From contig DASTMQ010000217.1 of NCBI GenBank assembly GCA_035714005.1, forward strand, positions 1 through 28,927: 28,927 nucleotides of DNA. The letters are read 5' to 3'. Below are positions 16,201 through 24,344 of the stretch, one piece after another. The stretch is from AWTP1-13 sp035714005 (GTDB lineage: Bacteria; Pseudomonadota; Alphaproteobacteria; Rhizobiales; Hyphomicrobiaceae). Numbering within the stretch: position 1 is the first letter of the stretch; each line of letters opens with the position of its first letter. The notes below the pieces were generated by a model. The model saw only the letters and a list, made by a program, of their open reading frames with translations. It had not been told where the DNA came from and searched no databases. The position numbers and the translations under genes were made by a program.

Positions 16201-18105
16201 ATGGCACAAACAATCGTCGCGGCAGGACATTCGGCCGACCACGAGCACACGGACCGACGCCTTTTGGCGCTCGCACTGGGATCGATCGGCGTCGTCTACG
16301 GAGACATCGGCACCAGCCCACTCTACGCCATACGCGAGGCGGTATCGCACGGCAACGAGCAGGGAACCGCCGGCGCCGACGCCGTGCTTGGCGTGCTGTC
16401 GTTGGTGTTTTGGACGCTGATGCTGATCGTCACGCTCAAGTACGTTCTGGTTTTGCTAAATGCCGACAACAAAGGCGAGGGCGGCACCTTCGCCCTGATG
16501 GCGCTCGGGCAATCGGTTGCGACCCGTAGTTCCGGGCTGATCCTCATGCTCGGTGTGGCGGGCGCCGCCTTCTTTTACGGCGATGCCGTGATCACGCCGG
16601 CGATCTCGGTGCTGTCCGCTGTCGAGGGCCTCAAGCTCGTTGCACCTCAGCTCGATGTGATGGTGTTGCCGATTACGGCTCTCATCCTCGTGCTGCTGTT
16701 TGCGGTCCAATCGCGCGGCACGGAGAAGGTGGCGCAATTCTTCGGGCCGATCATGTTCGTGTGGTTCGTCACGCTCATGGTGGGCGGGCTGATCCACATC
16801 ATCGACGATACGCGCGTCTTTCTTGCCCTCAACCCGGCGCTTGCCGTCCAATTTGTCCTGAGCCACGGCGTGGTCGGACTAGCGGTCATGGGACTGATCT
16901 TCCTAGTCGTGACCGGCGCAGAGGCCCTCTATGCCGATCTTGGCCACTTCGGTCGCAAACCGATTAGGCTGGCCTGGTTCTGCCTCGTGCTGCCGTCATT
17001 GGTCATCAACTATTTCGGCCAGGGCGCCTTGCTGCTGGCAAATCCGGCGGCCATCACCAACCCGTTCTACAAGCTCTATCCTAGCTGGGCGCTGCTCCCG
17101 ATGGTGATTCTTGCGACCGTTGCCACGGTGATCGCCAGCCAAGCCGTGATCAGCGGCGCCTTTTCCTTCACCCGCCAGGCGATTCAGCTCGGCCTGGTAC
17201 CGCGCCTGCAAATCAAGCACACCTCCGAAAGCGTAGCCGGACAGATCTATCTGCCGCGCGTTAATCAGCTCCTGCTCGTCGGAGTGCTCATCGTCTCCCT
17301 CACCTTCGGCAGCTCGAGCGAGCTGGCGGCCGCCTACGGTCTGTCGGTGACGGCGACCATGGTGATCGACAGCCTGATGGCTTTTTTTGTGGTGTGGCGC
17401 TGCTGGAACTGGCCGGTCTGGAAGGCCGCCATTCTGATGGTGCCACTGCTTTTGATCGAACAGGCCTTTCTGGCCGCGCAGGTGCTCAAGATCCCCGACG
17501 GCGGTTGGTTGCCGCTGTCGATGGCGGGCACAATCTGCCTCATCGTCTACACTTGGGTCCGTGGCTCGGCCTCGCTGTCGCGCGCAACCCGCAAGGGCGA
17601 AGCCGATCTCGAATGGCTGGTACGCAAGCTCGATGCCAAACCTCCGCACCGCGTGCCCGGCACGGCCGTGTTTCTGACCGGGGACCCGACGGCGGCGCCT
17701 ACCTCGCTGATGCACAACCTCAAGCACAACCGGGTGCTGCACGAGCGCAATATCATTCTCACCATCAAGACCGAAGACACCCCGCGCGTGCCGCGGCACG
17801 AGCGCATCGAAATCGATCGGGTCGCTGACACGTTCATTCGCGTGGTCGCTCACTACGGCTTCATGGAGACCCCAAGCGTCCCGAAGATCATCGACCATTG
17901 TCGCCGCAAGGACCTCAATATCGATATCTCCGCGACCTCCTTCTTCCTGTCGCGTCGCTCGCTCAAAACCACCATGAAATCCGAAATGCCAAGCTGGCAG
18001 GAACGGTTCTTCATCTGGTTGGCGGGCCGTGCCGAGGACGCCACCGAGTACTTCCGGATTCCGAGCGACCGGGTGGTGGAGGTCGGTACCCAGGTAATGG
18101 TTTGA
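16201..18105 (+). CDS. kup: KUP/HAK family potassium uptake protein
   Basis: Kup is an inner-membrane potassium importer of the KUP/HAK/KT family, thought to work by proton symport and to be important at low pH or osmotic stress. The 634-aa protein has the family length. It opens with the signature GVVYGDIGTSPLYA, continues with about twelve hydrophobic segments to about residue 470, and ends in a roughly 160-residue cytoplasmic domain containing GTAVFLTGDP and the late segment SFFLSRRSL. Other conserved pieces include NKGEGGTFAL and FFYGDAVITPAISVLSA. The ATG at 16201 is chosen because the family N-terminus begins shortly before the GDIGTSP motif; the ribosome binding site is weak. It is convergent with the MFS gene, 31 bases away. 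Confidence 0.96.
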   Translation: MAQTIVAAGHSADHEHTDRRLLALALGSIGVVYGDIGTSPLYAIREAVSHGNEQGTAGADAVLGVLSLVFWTLMLIVTLKYVLVLLNADNKGEGGTFALMALGQSVATRSSGLILMLGVAGAAFFYGDAVITPAISVLSAVEGLKLVAPQLDVMVLPITALILVLLFAVQSRGTEKVAQFFGPIMFVWFVTLMVGGLIHIIDDTRVFLALNPALAVQFVLSHGVVGLAVMGLIFLVVTGAEALYADLGHFGRKPIRLAWFCLVLPSLVINYFGQGALLLANPAAITNPFYKLYPSWALLPMVILATVATVIASQAVISGAFSFTRQAIQLGLVPRLQIKHTSESVAGQIYLPRVNQLLLVGVLIVSLTFGSSSELAAAYGLSVTATMVIDSLMAFFVVWRCWNWPVWKAAILMVPLLLIEQAFLAAQVLKIPDGGWLPLSMAGTICLIVYTWVRGSASLSRATRKGEADLEWLVRKLDAKPPHRVPGTAVFLTGDPTAAPTSLMHNLKHNRVLHERNIILTIKTEDTPRVPRHERIEIDRVADTFIRVVAHYGFMETPSVPKIIDHCRRKDLNIDISATSFFLSRRSLKTTMKSEMPSWQERFFIWLAGRAEDATEYFRIPSDRVVEVGTQVMV

Positions 18106-18136
18106 GCCTGGCGCACTTTTCAAGCGAGGGCCTGCG

Positions 18137-19393
18137 CTAGGTCGGTCGTCGCCGACGGTACCAGAACGCCAGCGCTTCCATGCCCATCAGCGAGCACAGA
18201 CCGGCGCCCAACATGGTTGCCTCGGCGACCGAATAGCCGTAGCGCTCGACAACGAACGCGAAGGCAGCGGGGGCGACGGCCGCAAGCAACAGGTAGGGCG
18301 TCGCCAGAATACCAAGCACTTCGCCGTAGCCTTTGGCCCCGAACAGGGCCAGCGGCACGGCGCCTCGCATGATCGTCACCAGGCCGTTGGCGATGCCAAA
18401 CAGCAAGGTGAAGCCCAGCGCCGCCGCGAAGTTGGCGCCGCCGAGCATCAGGGCTAGAAAGGACAGCGGAATGGTGGCGACGGAAACGCGTCCGACATCG
18501 ATCGGATGCCACTTGCGCGCCAGCGTCAGATCCCAGATGCGACCTGCCACCTGCGCCACGCCTTTGAGCGAGGCGATCCAGACCGCCGTTGCCGATGAGA
18601 GCCCCGAGGCTTCCAGGAGGGGCACCAGATGCGCGGCCATGGCGCCGAAAACAATTGCGCTCGCCGCCACAATCGCGCCAAACAACAGCATGGCGAGCGT
18701 GCGGGCTGCGCCCTCAAGCGCGGGCGCGCCCGGCGCCGAGACCGGAGCAGCGGCAGCCGCTTGCTGCACCGGTGGCGGGCTCTCGCGCTTGCCCAGACCG
18801 AACCAATTGAGAGGCGCACACAGCAAGAGGTTGATGGCCGCGAAGATGACGAGCGTCGTGCGCCAACCGTAGGCGTTATTGAGCAGGTGGGCGATCGGCC
18901 AAAACACCGAAGAGGCAAAGCCGCCAAACAAGGTCAGATAGGAGATGGCGCGCCGGCCGCGCGATGGCGTCACCTGTACGAGGGCGGCGAAGGCGGCATC
19001 ATAAAGGCACATACGCATGGCTAGGCCGAGGCAGGCCCAAGCCCCCAGATAGGCGGCTGGCGAGCGAACCTGCGCCAGCAGCACCAATCCGCCCGCCATC
19101 AGCAGCGACCCGAGTGCCATGACCTGGCGTCCACCGCGCCGATCGACGCTGCGACCGACGAAGGTTGACACCGCGGCCGAGATCAGCAAGCCGGTGGTCA
19201 GGCCGCCGAACACCAGGCTTTGGCTCCAGCCGGTGTCCTCGGCAATGGGCTTGCCGAGGACACCCAAGGCATAAAGGGTCGTGCCCCAGGCGATAATCTG
19301 GGTGATGCCGAGCGCCAGGATGGCCCGCGTTGCCGGGCCCCGCAGCCAGGCTCGGGTTCCTGCTTCGCTGGTGCACTCGTTCGGTTGCTGCAT
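18137..19393 (-). CDS. MFS transporter
   Basis: The 418-aa protein has about twelve hydrophobic segments arranged as two six-helix halves, with a Pro/Ala-rich central loop around residues 205-230. The MFS cytoplasmic loop 2-3 motif is recognisable as VGRSVDRRGGRQVM. An early segment, ALGITQIIAWGTTLYALGVL, resembles the monocarboxylate/oxalate-like branch of the superfamily, but the substrate cannot be deduced. The start at 19393 (MQQPNECTSE) is placed close to the first helix; a longer upstream frame has no family signal. It is divergent from the ABC1 kinase gene with about 120 bases between, and converges on kup. No regulator of its own is adjacent. Confidence 0.85.
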   Translation of the reverse strand: MQQPNECTSEAGTRAWLRGPATRAILALGITQIIAWGTTLYALGVLGKPIAEDTGWSQSLVFGGLTTGLLISAAVSTFVGRSVDRRGGRQVMALGSLLMAGGLVLLAQVRSPAAYLGAWACLGLAMRMCLYDAAFAALVQVTPSRGRRAISYLTLFGGFASSVFWPIAHLLNNAYGWRTTLVIFAAINLLLCAPLNWFGLGKRESPPPVQQAAAAAPVSAPGAPALEGAARTLAMLLFGAIVAASAIVFGAMAAHLVPLLEASGLSSATAVWIASLKGVAQVAGRIWDLTLARKWHPIDVGRVSVATIPLSFLALMLGGANFAAALGFTLLFGIANGLVTIMRGAVPLALFGAKGYGEVLGILATPYLLLAAVAPAAFAFVVERYGYSVAEATMLGAGLCSLMGMEALAFWYRRRRPT

Positions 19394-19503
19394 CCGGCCG
19401 ACCCCGCTGCCTTGGCGTGAAAAGCCCGCGCACCTTAACGCCAGCCGGCATGCCATGCATCACACCCCTGGACGTGGCGCTCGGCCGTGCCGATATTCCT
19501 CGC

Positions 19504-19519
19504 GAGGAGAGCAACCTTG
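19504..19519 (+). promoter_or_regulatory. Ribosome binding site that decides a TTG start
   Basis: GAGGAGA at 19504-19510 precedes TTG at 19517-19519 by 6 bases. The alternative GTG at 19487 has no such site, so the ABC1-family protein probably starts at this TTG. Confidence 0.6.
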
Positions 19520-20917
19520 AACGATCAAAAGGACGAGGAACAGAACCGCCTGTCGGCGCGCGCGGCCCGCTACGTGCGCGTCGGCACCAACGTCGGCGCC
19601 GTGGCGGCGCGCGTTGCCGGCCAACGCCTACTCGGCCTCGATGCCGATAACAGCAAGAACGCGGCCGCCTTGGCGGCCGCCCTGGGCGGCCTCAAAGGGC
19701 CGATCATGAAGGTAGCGCAGCTGTTGGCCACCATTCCCGAGGCCCTTCCCGCCGAGTATGCGCAAGAGCTGGCCCAACTGCAGTCGCAGGCACCTCCCAT
19801 GGGCCCGGCTTTCGTGCGGCGACGCATGGTGGCGGAGCTTGGCCCCGAGTGGCAAAAGCGCTTTGCCTCTTTTGAGATGACACCGGCGGCCTCCGCATCT
19901 CTCGGACAAGTGCACCGGGCGCTGGCGCCTGATCAGCGCCGGCTTGCCGCCAAGCTCCAGTATCCCGACATGCAGTCCGCCGTCGAGGCCGACCTGACCC
20001 AGCTCAAGGTCGTGTTCGCGTTGCATGCGCGCATGAACCCAGCCATCGATACAGCCGAGATCTTGCAGGAGGTCTCGGCGCGCCTGCGCGAAGAGCTTGA
20101 TTACGAGCTGGAGGCGCGCCACACCGCACTATATGCCGCCATCTTCAAGGATGATCCCCACATCCGCGTGCCCACGGTCATCCCCGACCTCTCGACGCGC
20201 CGACTGCTGACCATGACCTGGCTTGAGGGGCGGCGGCTGCTCGATTACACCGCGGCGCCCCTCGGCGCCCGCAACAGCATTGCGCGCGCCATGTTCCGGG
20301 CGTGGTGGTATCCCTTCTCGCACTATGGCGTCATTCACGGCGATCCGCACCTCGGCAACTATTCCGTATTCGCGGCGCCGGCCGGCGATGGTGACGGGGT
20401 GCTGCCGGAGCCCGGCGGCATCAACTTGCTCGACTACGGCTGCATCCGAACCTTTCCTACCCCTTTCGTGCAGGGCGTCATCGACCTCTACAACGGGCTG
20501 CTCCACGAGGAGCGCGCCCTGGTCGTGCACGCCTACGAGACCTGGGGGTTCGGCGGCCTCAGCAACGAGCTGATCGATGTTCTCAACATCTGGGCCCGTT
20601 TCATCTATGGGCCTTTGCTCGAGGACCGCGAGCGGGAGATCGCCGAGGGCACCACGCCGGGCCAGTACGGGCGCAAGGAAGCCTTTGCCGTGCACAAGGC
20701 CCTGCAGGAAAAAGGCCCCGTGCGGGTACCCCGCGAGTTCGTGTTCATGGACCGCGCCGCCATTGGCCTGGGCGGCGTGTTCCTACATCTGCGTGCCAAG
20801 CTCAATTGGCACGACATCTTCAATGCCACGATCGAGGGCTTTAGCCTCGATGCCGTCGGCGAGCGCCAACGCGACGCCTTCGCTGCTGCCGGCGTGCCGC
20901 TGCCATCGCCAAGCTAG
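19517..20917 (+). CDS. ABC1/UbiB-family atypical kinase (AarF-like)
   Basis: The 466-aa protein belongs to the ABC1/ADCK/UbiB family, whose members have an atypical protein-kinase fold and often support ubiquinone synthesis or lipid and quinone handling. Visible features are the N-terminal family motif as MKVAQLLATIPEALP, where KVAQ replaces the usual KxGQ; the Ala-rich nucleotide loop as AASASLGQVH; the Lys of AAKLQYP; the EELDYELEA segment; the catalytic loop VIHGDPHLGNYSV; and LLDYGCIR in place of DFG. The product lacks the C-terminal membrane helices of E. coli UbiB, and no other ubi gene is nearby, so a direct ubiquinone role is not proven. The KVAQ form seems typical of an alphaproteobacterial subgroup from memory. 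The TTG start is preferred on its GAGGAGA site. Confidence 0.88.
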   Translation: MNDQKDEEQNRLSARAARYVRVGTNVGAVAARVAGQRLLGLDADNSKNAAALAAALGGLKGPIMKVAQLLATIPEALPAEYAQELAQLQSQAPPMGPAFVRRRMVAELGPEWQKRFASFEMTPAASASLGQVHRALAPDQRRLAAKLQYPDMQSAVEADLTQLKVVFALHARMNPAIDTAEILQEVSARLREELDYELEARHTALYAAIFKDDPHIRVPTVIPDLSTRRLLTMTWLEGRRLLDYTAAPLGARNSIARAMFRAWWYPFSHYGVIHGDPHLGNYSVFAAPAGDGDGVLPEPGGINLLDYGCIRTFPTPFVQGVIDLYNGLLHEERALVVHAYETWGFGGLSNELIDVLNIWARFIYGPLLEDREREIAEGTTPGQYGRKEAFAVHKALQEKGPVRVPREFVFMDRAAIGLGGVFLHLRAKLNWHDIFNATIEGFSLDAVGERQRDAFAAAGVPLPSPS

Positions 20918-20964
20918 CTCGCAGCGCCACGCCTTTAACCCGGTGCCGATCAGATCATGTCCGA

Positions 20965-21690
20965 CTACGATTGGGCGATGCCCAGATAGATGCGCTGCAC
21001 TTCCGGGTTGTTGGACAGAGCTCCGGCCTCGCCGGACAGCACGCTGCGTCCGACCTGCAGGACGTAGGCATAGTTGGCCACTTCCAGGGCGAGGTCGACC
21101 GACTGTTCCGCCAGCAAAATGGTCAAGCCTTCCTGGTGCAGGCGCAAGAATGTTTCATACATCGTCTCGATGATGGTCGGCGCCAGGCCAAGGCTTGGCT
21201 CATCGAGGAGCAGGAGCTTGGGATCGCTCATCAGGGCGCGGCCAACGGCCAGCATCTGCCGCTCGCCGCCCGACATGGTCCCCGCCTGCTGACGCCGCCG
21301 CTCGGCCAGACGCGGAAAGACGCTATAAACGCGCTCAAGCATGCGTGGCACCCGCGACCTGTCGGAAATCGAGGTCGCGCCGAGCAGCAGATTGTTCTCC
21401 ACACTCTGCTGCACGAACAGGCGCCAGCCTTCCGGCGAGAGGGCCAAACCCCTGCGCACGATGGCGTAGGCCGGTACACCCGTGATCTCCTGCTCGTCGA
21501 GCTTGATGTGGCCGCGGCTGACGGGAACAAGCCCCGCTATGGCGTTGAGCGTGGTCGTCTTGCCGGCGCCATTCGAACCCAGGAGCGCGACAATGCTGCC
21601 CTTGGCCACCTCGAGCGAGACGTCGCTCACGCCGATCAGATCGCCGTAGCGCACCTCCAAGTTCGCAACTGCCAGCAGCGGCGCGTTCAT
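20965..21690 (-). CDS. livF: Branched-chain amino acid-type ABC transporter ATPase LivF
   Basis: This is one of the two cytoplasmic ATPases that power the Liv-type importer. The 241-aa protein has Walker A GSNGAGKTTT, a Q-loop segment before SPEGWRLFVQQSVENNLLLG, signature MSGGERQML, Walker B LLLLDEPSLGL and an H-loop replaced by the Gln of LLAEQSV, all as in LivF. It is the last gene of the operon; its ATG overlaps the livG stop by 4 bases (21687-21690), which implies translational coupling. It ends 47 bases from the convergent ABC1-family gene. Liv-type transporters also carry amides, urea or aromatic acids, so the substrate is inferred only at class level. Confidence 0.95.
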   Translation of the reverse strand: MNAPLLAVANLEVRYGDLIGVSDVSLEVAKGSIVALLGSNGAGKTTTLNAIAGLVPVSRGHIKLDEQEITGVPAYAIVRRGLALSPEGWRLFVQQSVENNLLLGATSISDRSRVPRMLERVYSVFPRLAERRRQQAGTMSGGERQMLAVGRALMSDPKLLLLDEPSLGLAPTIIETMYETFLRLHQEGLTILLAEQSVDLALEVANYAYVLQVGRSVLSGEAGALSNNPEVQRIYLGIAQS

Positions 21691-22427
21691 GCGGCCCCCC
21701 CGCGCAGCTTTTGCGCATGCCGCTTGCCGAGATAGGCCTCGATGACGCCGGTGTCGCGCGTGACCTGAACCGGCGTGCCGCGGGCGATCTCCCTGCCTTG
21801 GTGGAACACCACCACCCGCTCGGCCAGCGAGACGATAACCTCCATGATGTGTTCGACGATGATGAGCGTAATGCCGCGGGCATGGATCCGGCGTACGAGC
21901 TCGATCGCGGTCCTTATCTCGGCGGGGGTGAGGCCGGCCATGGCTTCGTCAAGAAGCAATACCTCAGGCTCGCAGGCAAGCGCCCGGGCAATTTCCAAAC
22001 GCTTGCGGCCCGGCGTGCCCAGACTGGCGGCGGGTGCATCGACATGGGCGCCGAGGCCAACAAAATCGATGACTTCGCGTGCCTTGGCGCGGGCATCGGT
22101 GGTCTTCGGTCGGCGCAGGAAGGCGCCAATTGTGACGTTGTCGAGGACCGACATCGACACGAAGGTGAGCGGGACCTGGAAGGTGCGCGCGATGCCGACG
22201 CGGGCGCGTGCCTCCGGGGCCAAGGCCGTAACGTCGCGGCCTTGGAAATGCACGCTGCCGCTGCTGGGGGCGAGATCGCCCGTTAGGCAGTTGAAGAAGG
22301 TCGATTTGCCGGCGCCGTTGGGGCCAATCAATCCGAGCACTTCGCCGGCATTGACGGCAACGGAGGCATCGTCGACCGCCTTGAAGGCGCCGAACGCCTT
22401 GGTGATATTGCGCGCCTCAAGCAGCAT
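21687..22427 (-). CDS. livG: Branched-chain amino acid-type ABC transporter ATPase LivG
   Basis: The 246-aa partner ATPase of LivF starts MLLEARNITKAFGAFKAV. Walker A is GPNGAGKSTFFN, followed by the LivG-type GIARTFQVPLTF and IGAFLRRP. The signature region reads SLGTPGRKRLEIARAL rather than LSxGQxR, and Walker B is LLLDEAMAGL. This form is common in a subgroup of Liv ATPases (from memory), so I do not regard it as broken. The ATG at 22427 was chosen because the longer frame upstream is antisense-like coding within livM. It overlaps livM by 11 bases (22417-22427) and livF by 4, typical of a tight operon. Confidence 0.94.
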   Translation of the reverse strand: MLLEARNITKAFGAFKAVDDASVAVNAGEVLGLIGPNGAGKSTFFNCLTGDLAPSSGSVHFQGRDVTALAPEARARVGIARTFQVPLTFVSMSVLDNVTIGAFLRRPKTTDARAKAREVIDFVGLGAHVDAPAASLGTPGRKRLEIARALACEPEVLLLDEAMAGLTPAEIRTAIELVRRIHARGITLIIVEHIMEVIVSLAERVVVFHQGREIARGTPVQVTRDTGVIEAYLGKRHAQKLRGGAA

Positions 22428-23406
22428 GAGGCTGCTCGGTCGCTGTGGGTTTTGCTTTCGGCGGCGTACGACCCACCACGAACACGGCCAGCAGGCCGCT
22501 CGGCAGGAAGCGTGCAATCAGGACAATGATGGCGCCGTAAACGACGAAGGTGAGCCCGGCCCCCTTACCTCCGAGCAGGCTGTTGGAGATCTCCTCCAGC
22601 GGCACCAGGATCATGGCGCCGACCAATGGTCCAAACAGCAGCCCACTGCCACCGAGCGCGGCCATGATCAGCATCTTTACCGAGATTAAAATGCCGAAAC
22701 CCGAATCCGGATCGACGAATCCGAACATCAGGGCATAGAGCGATCCGGCAACCGCCGTGATACCTGCACTCAGCATGTAGGCGTAAAGCTTATAGCGGCC
22801 CGCCGCTACGCCCAGCGAGCGCGCGGCGCGCTCCGAATCCTTAATGGCGCGTAAATAATAGCCCATGCGGCTCATCTCGATGCGCCACGTCGCCCACAGG
22901 ATGCCGGCCAACACGGCCAGAAAGACGTAGTAGTAGGGCAGCGCCGAGGTGAACGACAGATCGAGCACGGTGCGCGATACGGCCGGCCCCGACATGCCCT
23001 GGGCTCCGCCGACCCACTCCCAATTGGTAACCAGCACGCGCACGAGCTCGGCGACCGCGATGGTCGCCATGCTGAAGTAATGGCCCGAGAGGCGCAACGT
23101 CGGCACTCCGATCAAGGCGGCGATCAGGACGGCAATCAGCGCCCCAAGGGGAATGCCGGCGAGGGGCGGCAGGCCGAAGTGGCTATAGAGTGCGAGGGCG
23201 GAATAGGCGCCGGCTCCGAAAAACACCGCATGCCCCACCGAAACCTGGCCCGCATAGCCACCGATCAAATTCCAGGCGGAAGCGCCGATGGCGGCGAGCA
23301 GCACCAAAGCACCGAGGCGCTGATAGACCGGCACGCCGGCGGTCAACAGCGGATAGGCGAGCACAAGGGCACCACTGGCGCCATAAAGGAGGCGACGTCG
23401 CATCAT
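22417..23406 (-). CDS. livM: Branched-chain amino acid-type ABC transporter permease LivM
   Basis: The 329-aa inner-membrane permease pairs with LivH. It has about nine hydrophobic segments and the typical LivM stretches: IGGYAGQVSVGHAVFFGAGA, LRLSGHYFSMATIAVAELVR, then the EAA-like cytoplasmic loop LRAIKDSERAARSLGV and the conserved GGSGLLFGPLVGA. Two consecutive ATG codons (23406 and 23403) are possible; the first overlaps the livH stop as ATGA, giving a 4-base overlap. The C-terminus is short and hydrophilic, ending in the overlap with livG. Confidence 0.95.
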   Translation of the reverse strand: MMRRRLLYGASGALVLAYPLLTAGVPVYQRLGALVLLAAIGASAWNLIGGYAGQVSVGHAVFFGAGAYSALALYSHFGLPPLAGIPLGALIAVLIAALIGVPTLRLSGHYFSMATIAVAELVRVLVTNWEWVGGAQGMSGPAVSRTVLDLSFTSALPYYYVFLAVLAGILWATWRIEMSRMGYYLRAIKDSERAARSLGVAAGRYKLYAYMLSAGITAVAGSLYALMFGFVDPDSGFGILISVKMLIMAALGGSGLLFGPLVGAMILVPLEEISNSLLGGKGAGLTFVVYGAIIVLIARFLPSGLLAVFVVGRTPPKAKPTATEQPHAA

Positions 23407-24266
23407 GCCTTACCCATCAGGCCCTGCGGCCTGGTCCACAGCACAAGCACGAACAGAAGGTAGACGACCACGTCCTTGTAAACCGGTCCGATCAAGAAGG
23501 CCGAAAGCCCTTCGATCACGCCAATCAGCAGCCCCGCAACCAGGGCTCCCGGCACGCTGCCGAAGCCGCCGAAGGCGACCGTGACGAAGGCGACGATGGC
23601 GAGCGTCTCGCCCACGGTCGGCGAGGTGTAGAAAAAGTTGGCGATCAGCGCCCCGGCGATGCCGGTCGAGCCGGCGGCCAGGGCCCAGGCCATGGCCTGC
23701 ATGCGCTCGGGTCGGATGCCCATCAATTGCGCTGCTGTTGCATCCTCCGATACGGCCAGCATCCGACTGCCAAGCCCCGAGCGCGTGAGCAGCAAGTGCA
23801 GCATCAAGGTGACGAGCAGGCCGACCGCTCCAGCGAGCAGACGCGGGGCATCGATGCGAATGCTGCCGATCACGAACGGTGATCCCAATATGTCGTCGGG
23901 CAGCGTCTTGAAGTTGGCGCCGAAGTACCAAAACGCCGAGTAGCGCAAAAGCAGCGCCAGTCCGAAGGTGCCGAGGATCTGCGCCAGCATCGGTCCTCGC
24001 ATGATATGACGGACGAGCAGGAAATAACTGAGGACGCCGATGGTTGCCAAAACGATGGCGGCGATCGGGACCGCGGCGGCAGGGCCGCCGCCAAACCCCG
24101 TCCAGACGATGAAAGCCGTGTACATCGCCAACATGACGAAATCGCCATGCGCGAAGTTGATCACGTTCATCATCCCCCAGATCAACGTCAGGCCCGAGGA
24201 AAAAAGCGCGTACACTGCCCCAATGAGCAGGCCGCTCACGATCACTTGCAGAAGAATGGCGGACAT
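23403..24266 (-). CDS. livH: Branched-chain amino acid-type ABC transporter permease LivH
   Basis: The 287-aa permease has about eight hydrophobic segments. LivH hallmarks are the N-terminal GAVYALFSSGLTLIWGMMNV with NFAHGDFVML, the coupling-loop region RMLAVSEDATAAQLMGI, and the late AFGGFGSVPGALVAGLLIGV. Its ribosome binding site is weak, and a strong stem-loop lies 25-55 bases upstream in the mRNA, between it and the binding protein gene. This could set its expression lower than that of the binding protein. It overlaps livM by 4 bases. Confidence 0.95.
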   Translation of the reverse strand: MSAILLQVIVSGLLIGAVYALFSSGLTLIWGMMNVINFAHGDFVMLAMYTAFIVWTGFGGGPAAAVPIAAIVLATIGVLSYFLLVRHIMRGPMLAQILGTFGLALLLRYSAFWYFGANFKTLPDDILGSPFVIGSIRIDAPRLLAGAVGLLVTLMLHLLLTRSGLGSRMLAVSEDATAAQLMGIRPERMQAMAWALAAGSTGIAGALIANFFYTSPTVGETLAIVAFVTVAFGGFGSVPGALVAGLLIGVIEGLSAFLIGPVYKDVVVYLLFVLVLWTRPQGLMGKA

Positions 24267-24290
24267 CGATCGGGCCGGCTGCTGCGCTGC

Positions 24291-24321
24291 TACGACCCGA
24301 GCGCGTGCGGCTCGGGTCGTA
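24291..24321 (-). repeat. Perfect 11-bp stem-loop in the liv operon
   Basis: TACGACCCGAG (24291-24301) and CTCGGGTCGTA (24311-24321) are exact reverse complements around a 9-base loop. It lies in the 78-base gap between the binding protein stop and the livH start. No T-run follows on the minus strand, so it probably protects the upstream mRNA from exonucleases or attenuates partially rather than terminating fully. Confidence 0.7.
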
Positions 24322-24344
24322 CGTCGTCAAATCGCGTTCATCAT

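Noticed and set aside
16996..18123. 375-codon minus-strand frame inside kup
   Set aside because: It is a shadow of kup; its His/Asp/Arg-rich product has no family features.
18106..18136. Short gap between kup and the MFS gene, checked for a bidirectional terminator
   Set aside because: No inverted repeat with a T-run was found in the 31 bases.
21687..22427. LivG with non-canonical signature motif, considered as a defective ATPase
   Set aside because: GRKRLEIARAL with an intact Walker A and B occurs, as far as I recall, in a whole subgroup of Liv ATPases, so it is not evidence of decay.
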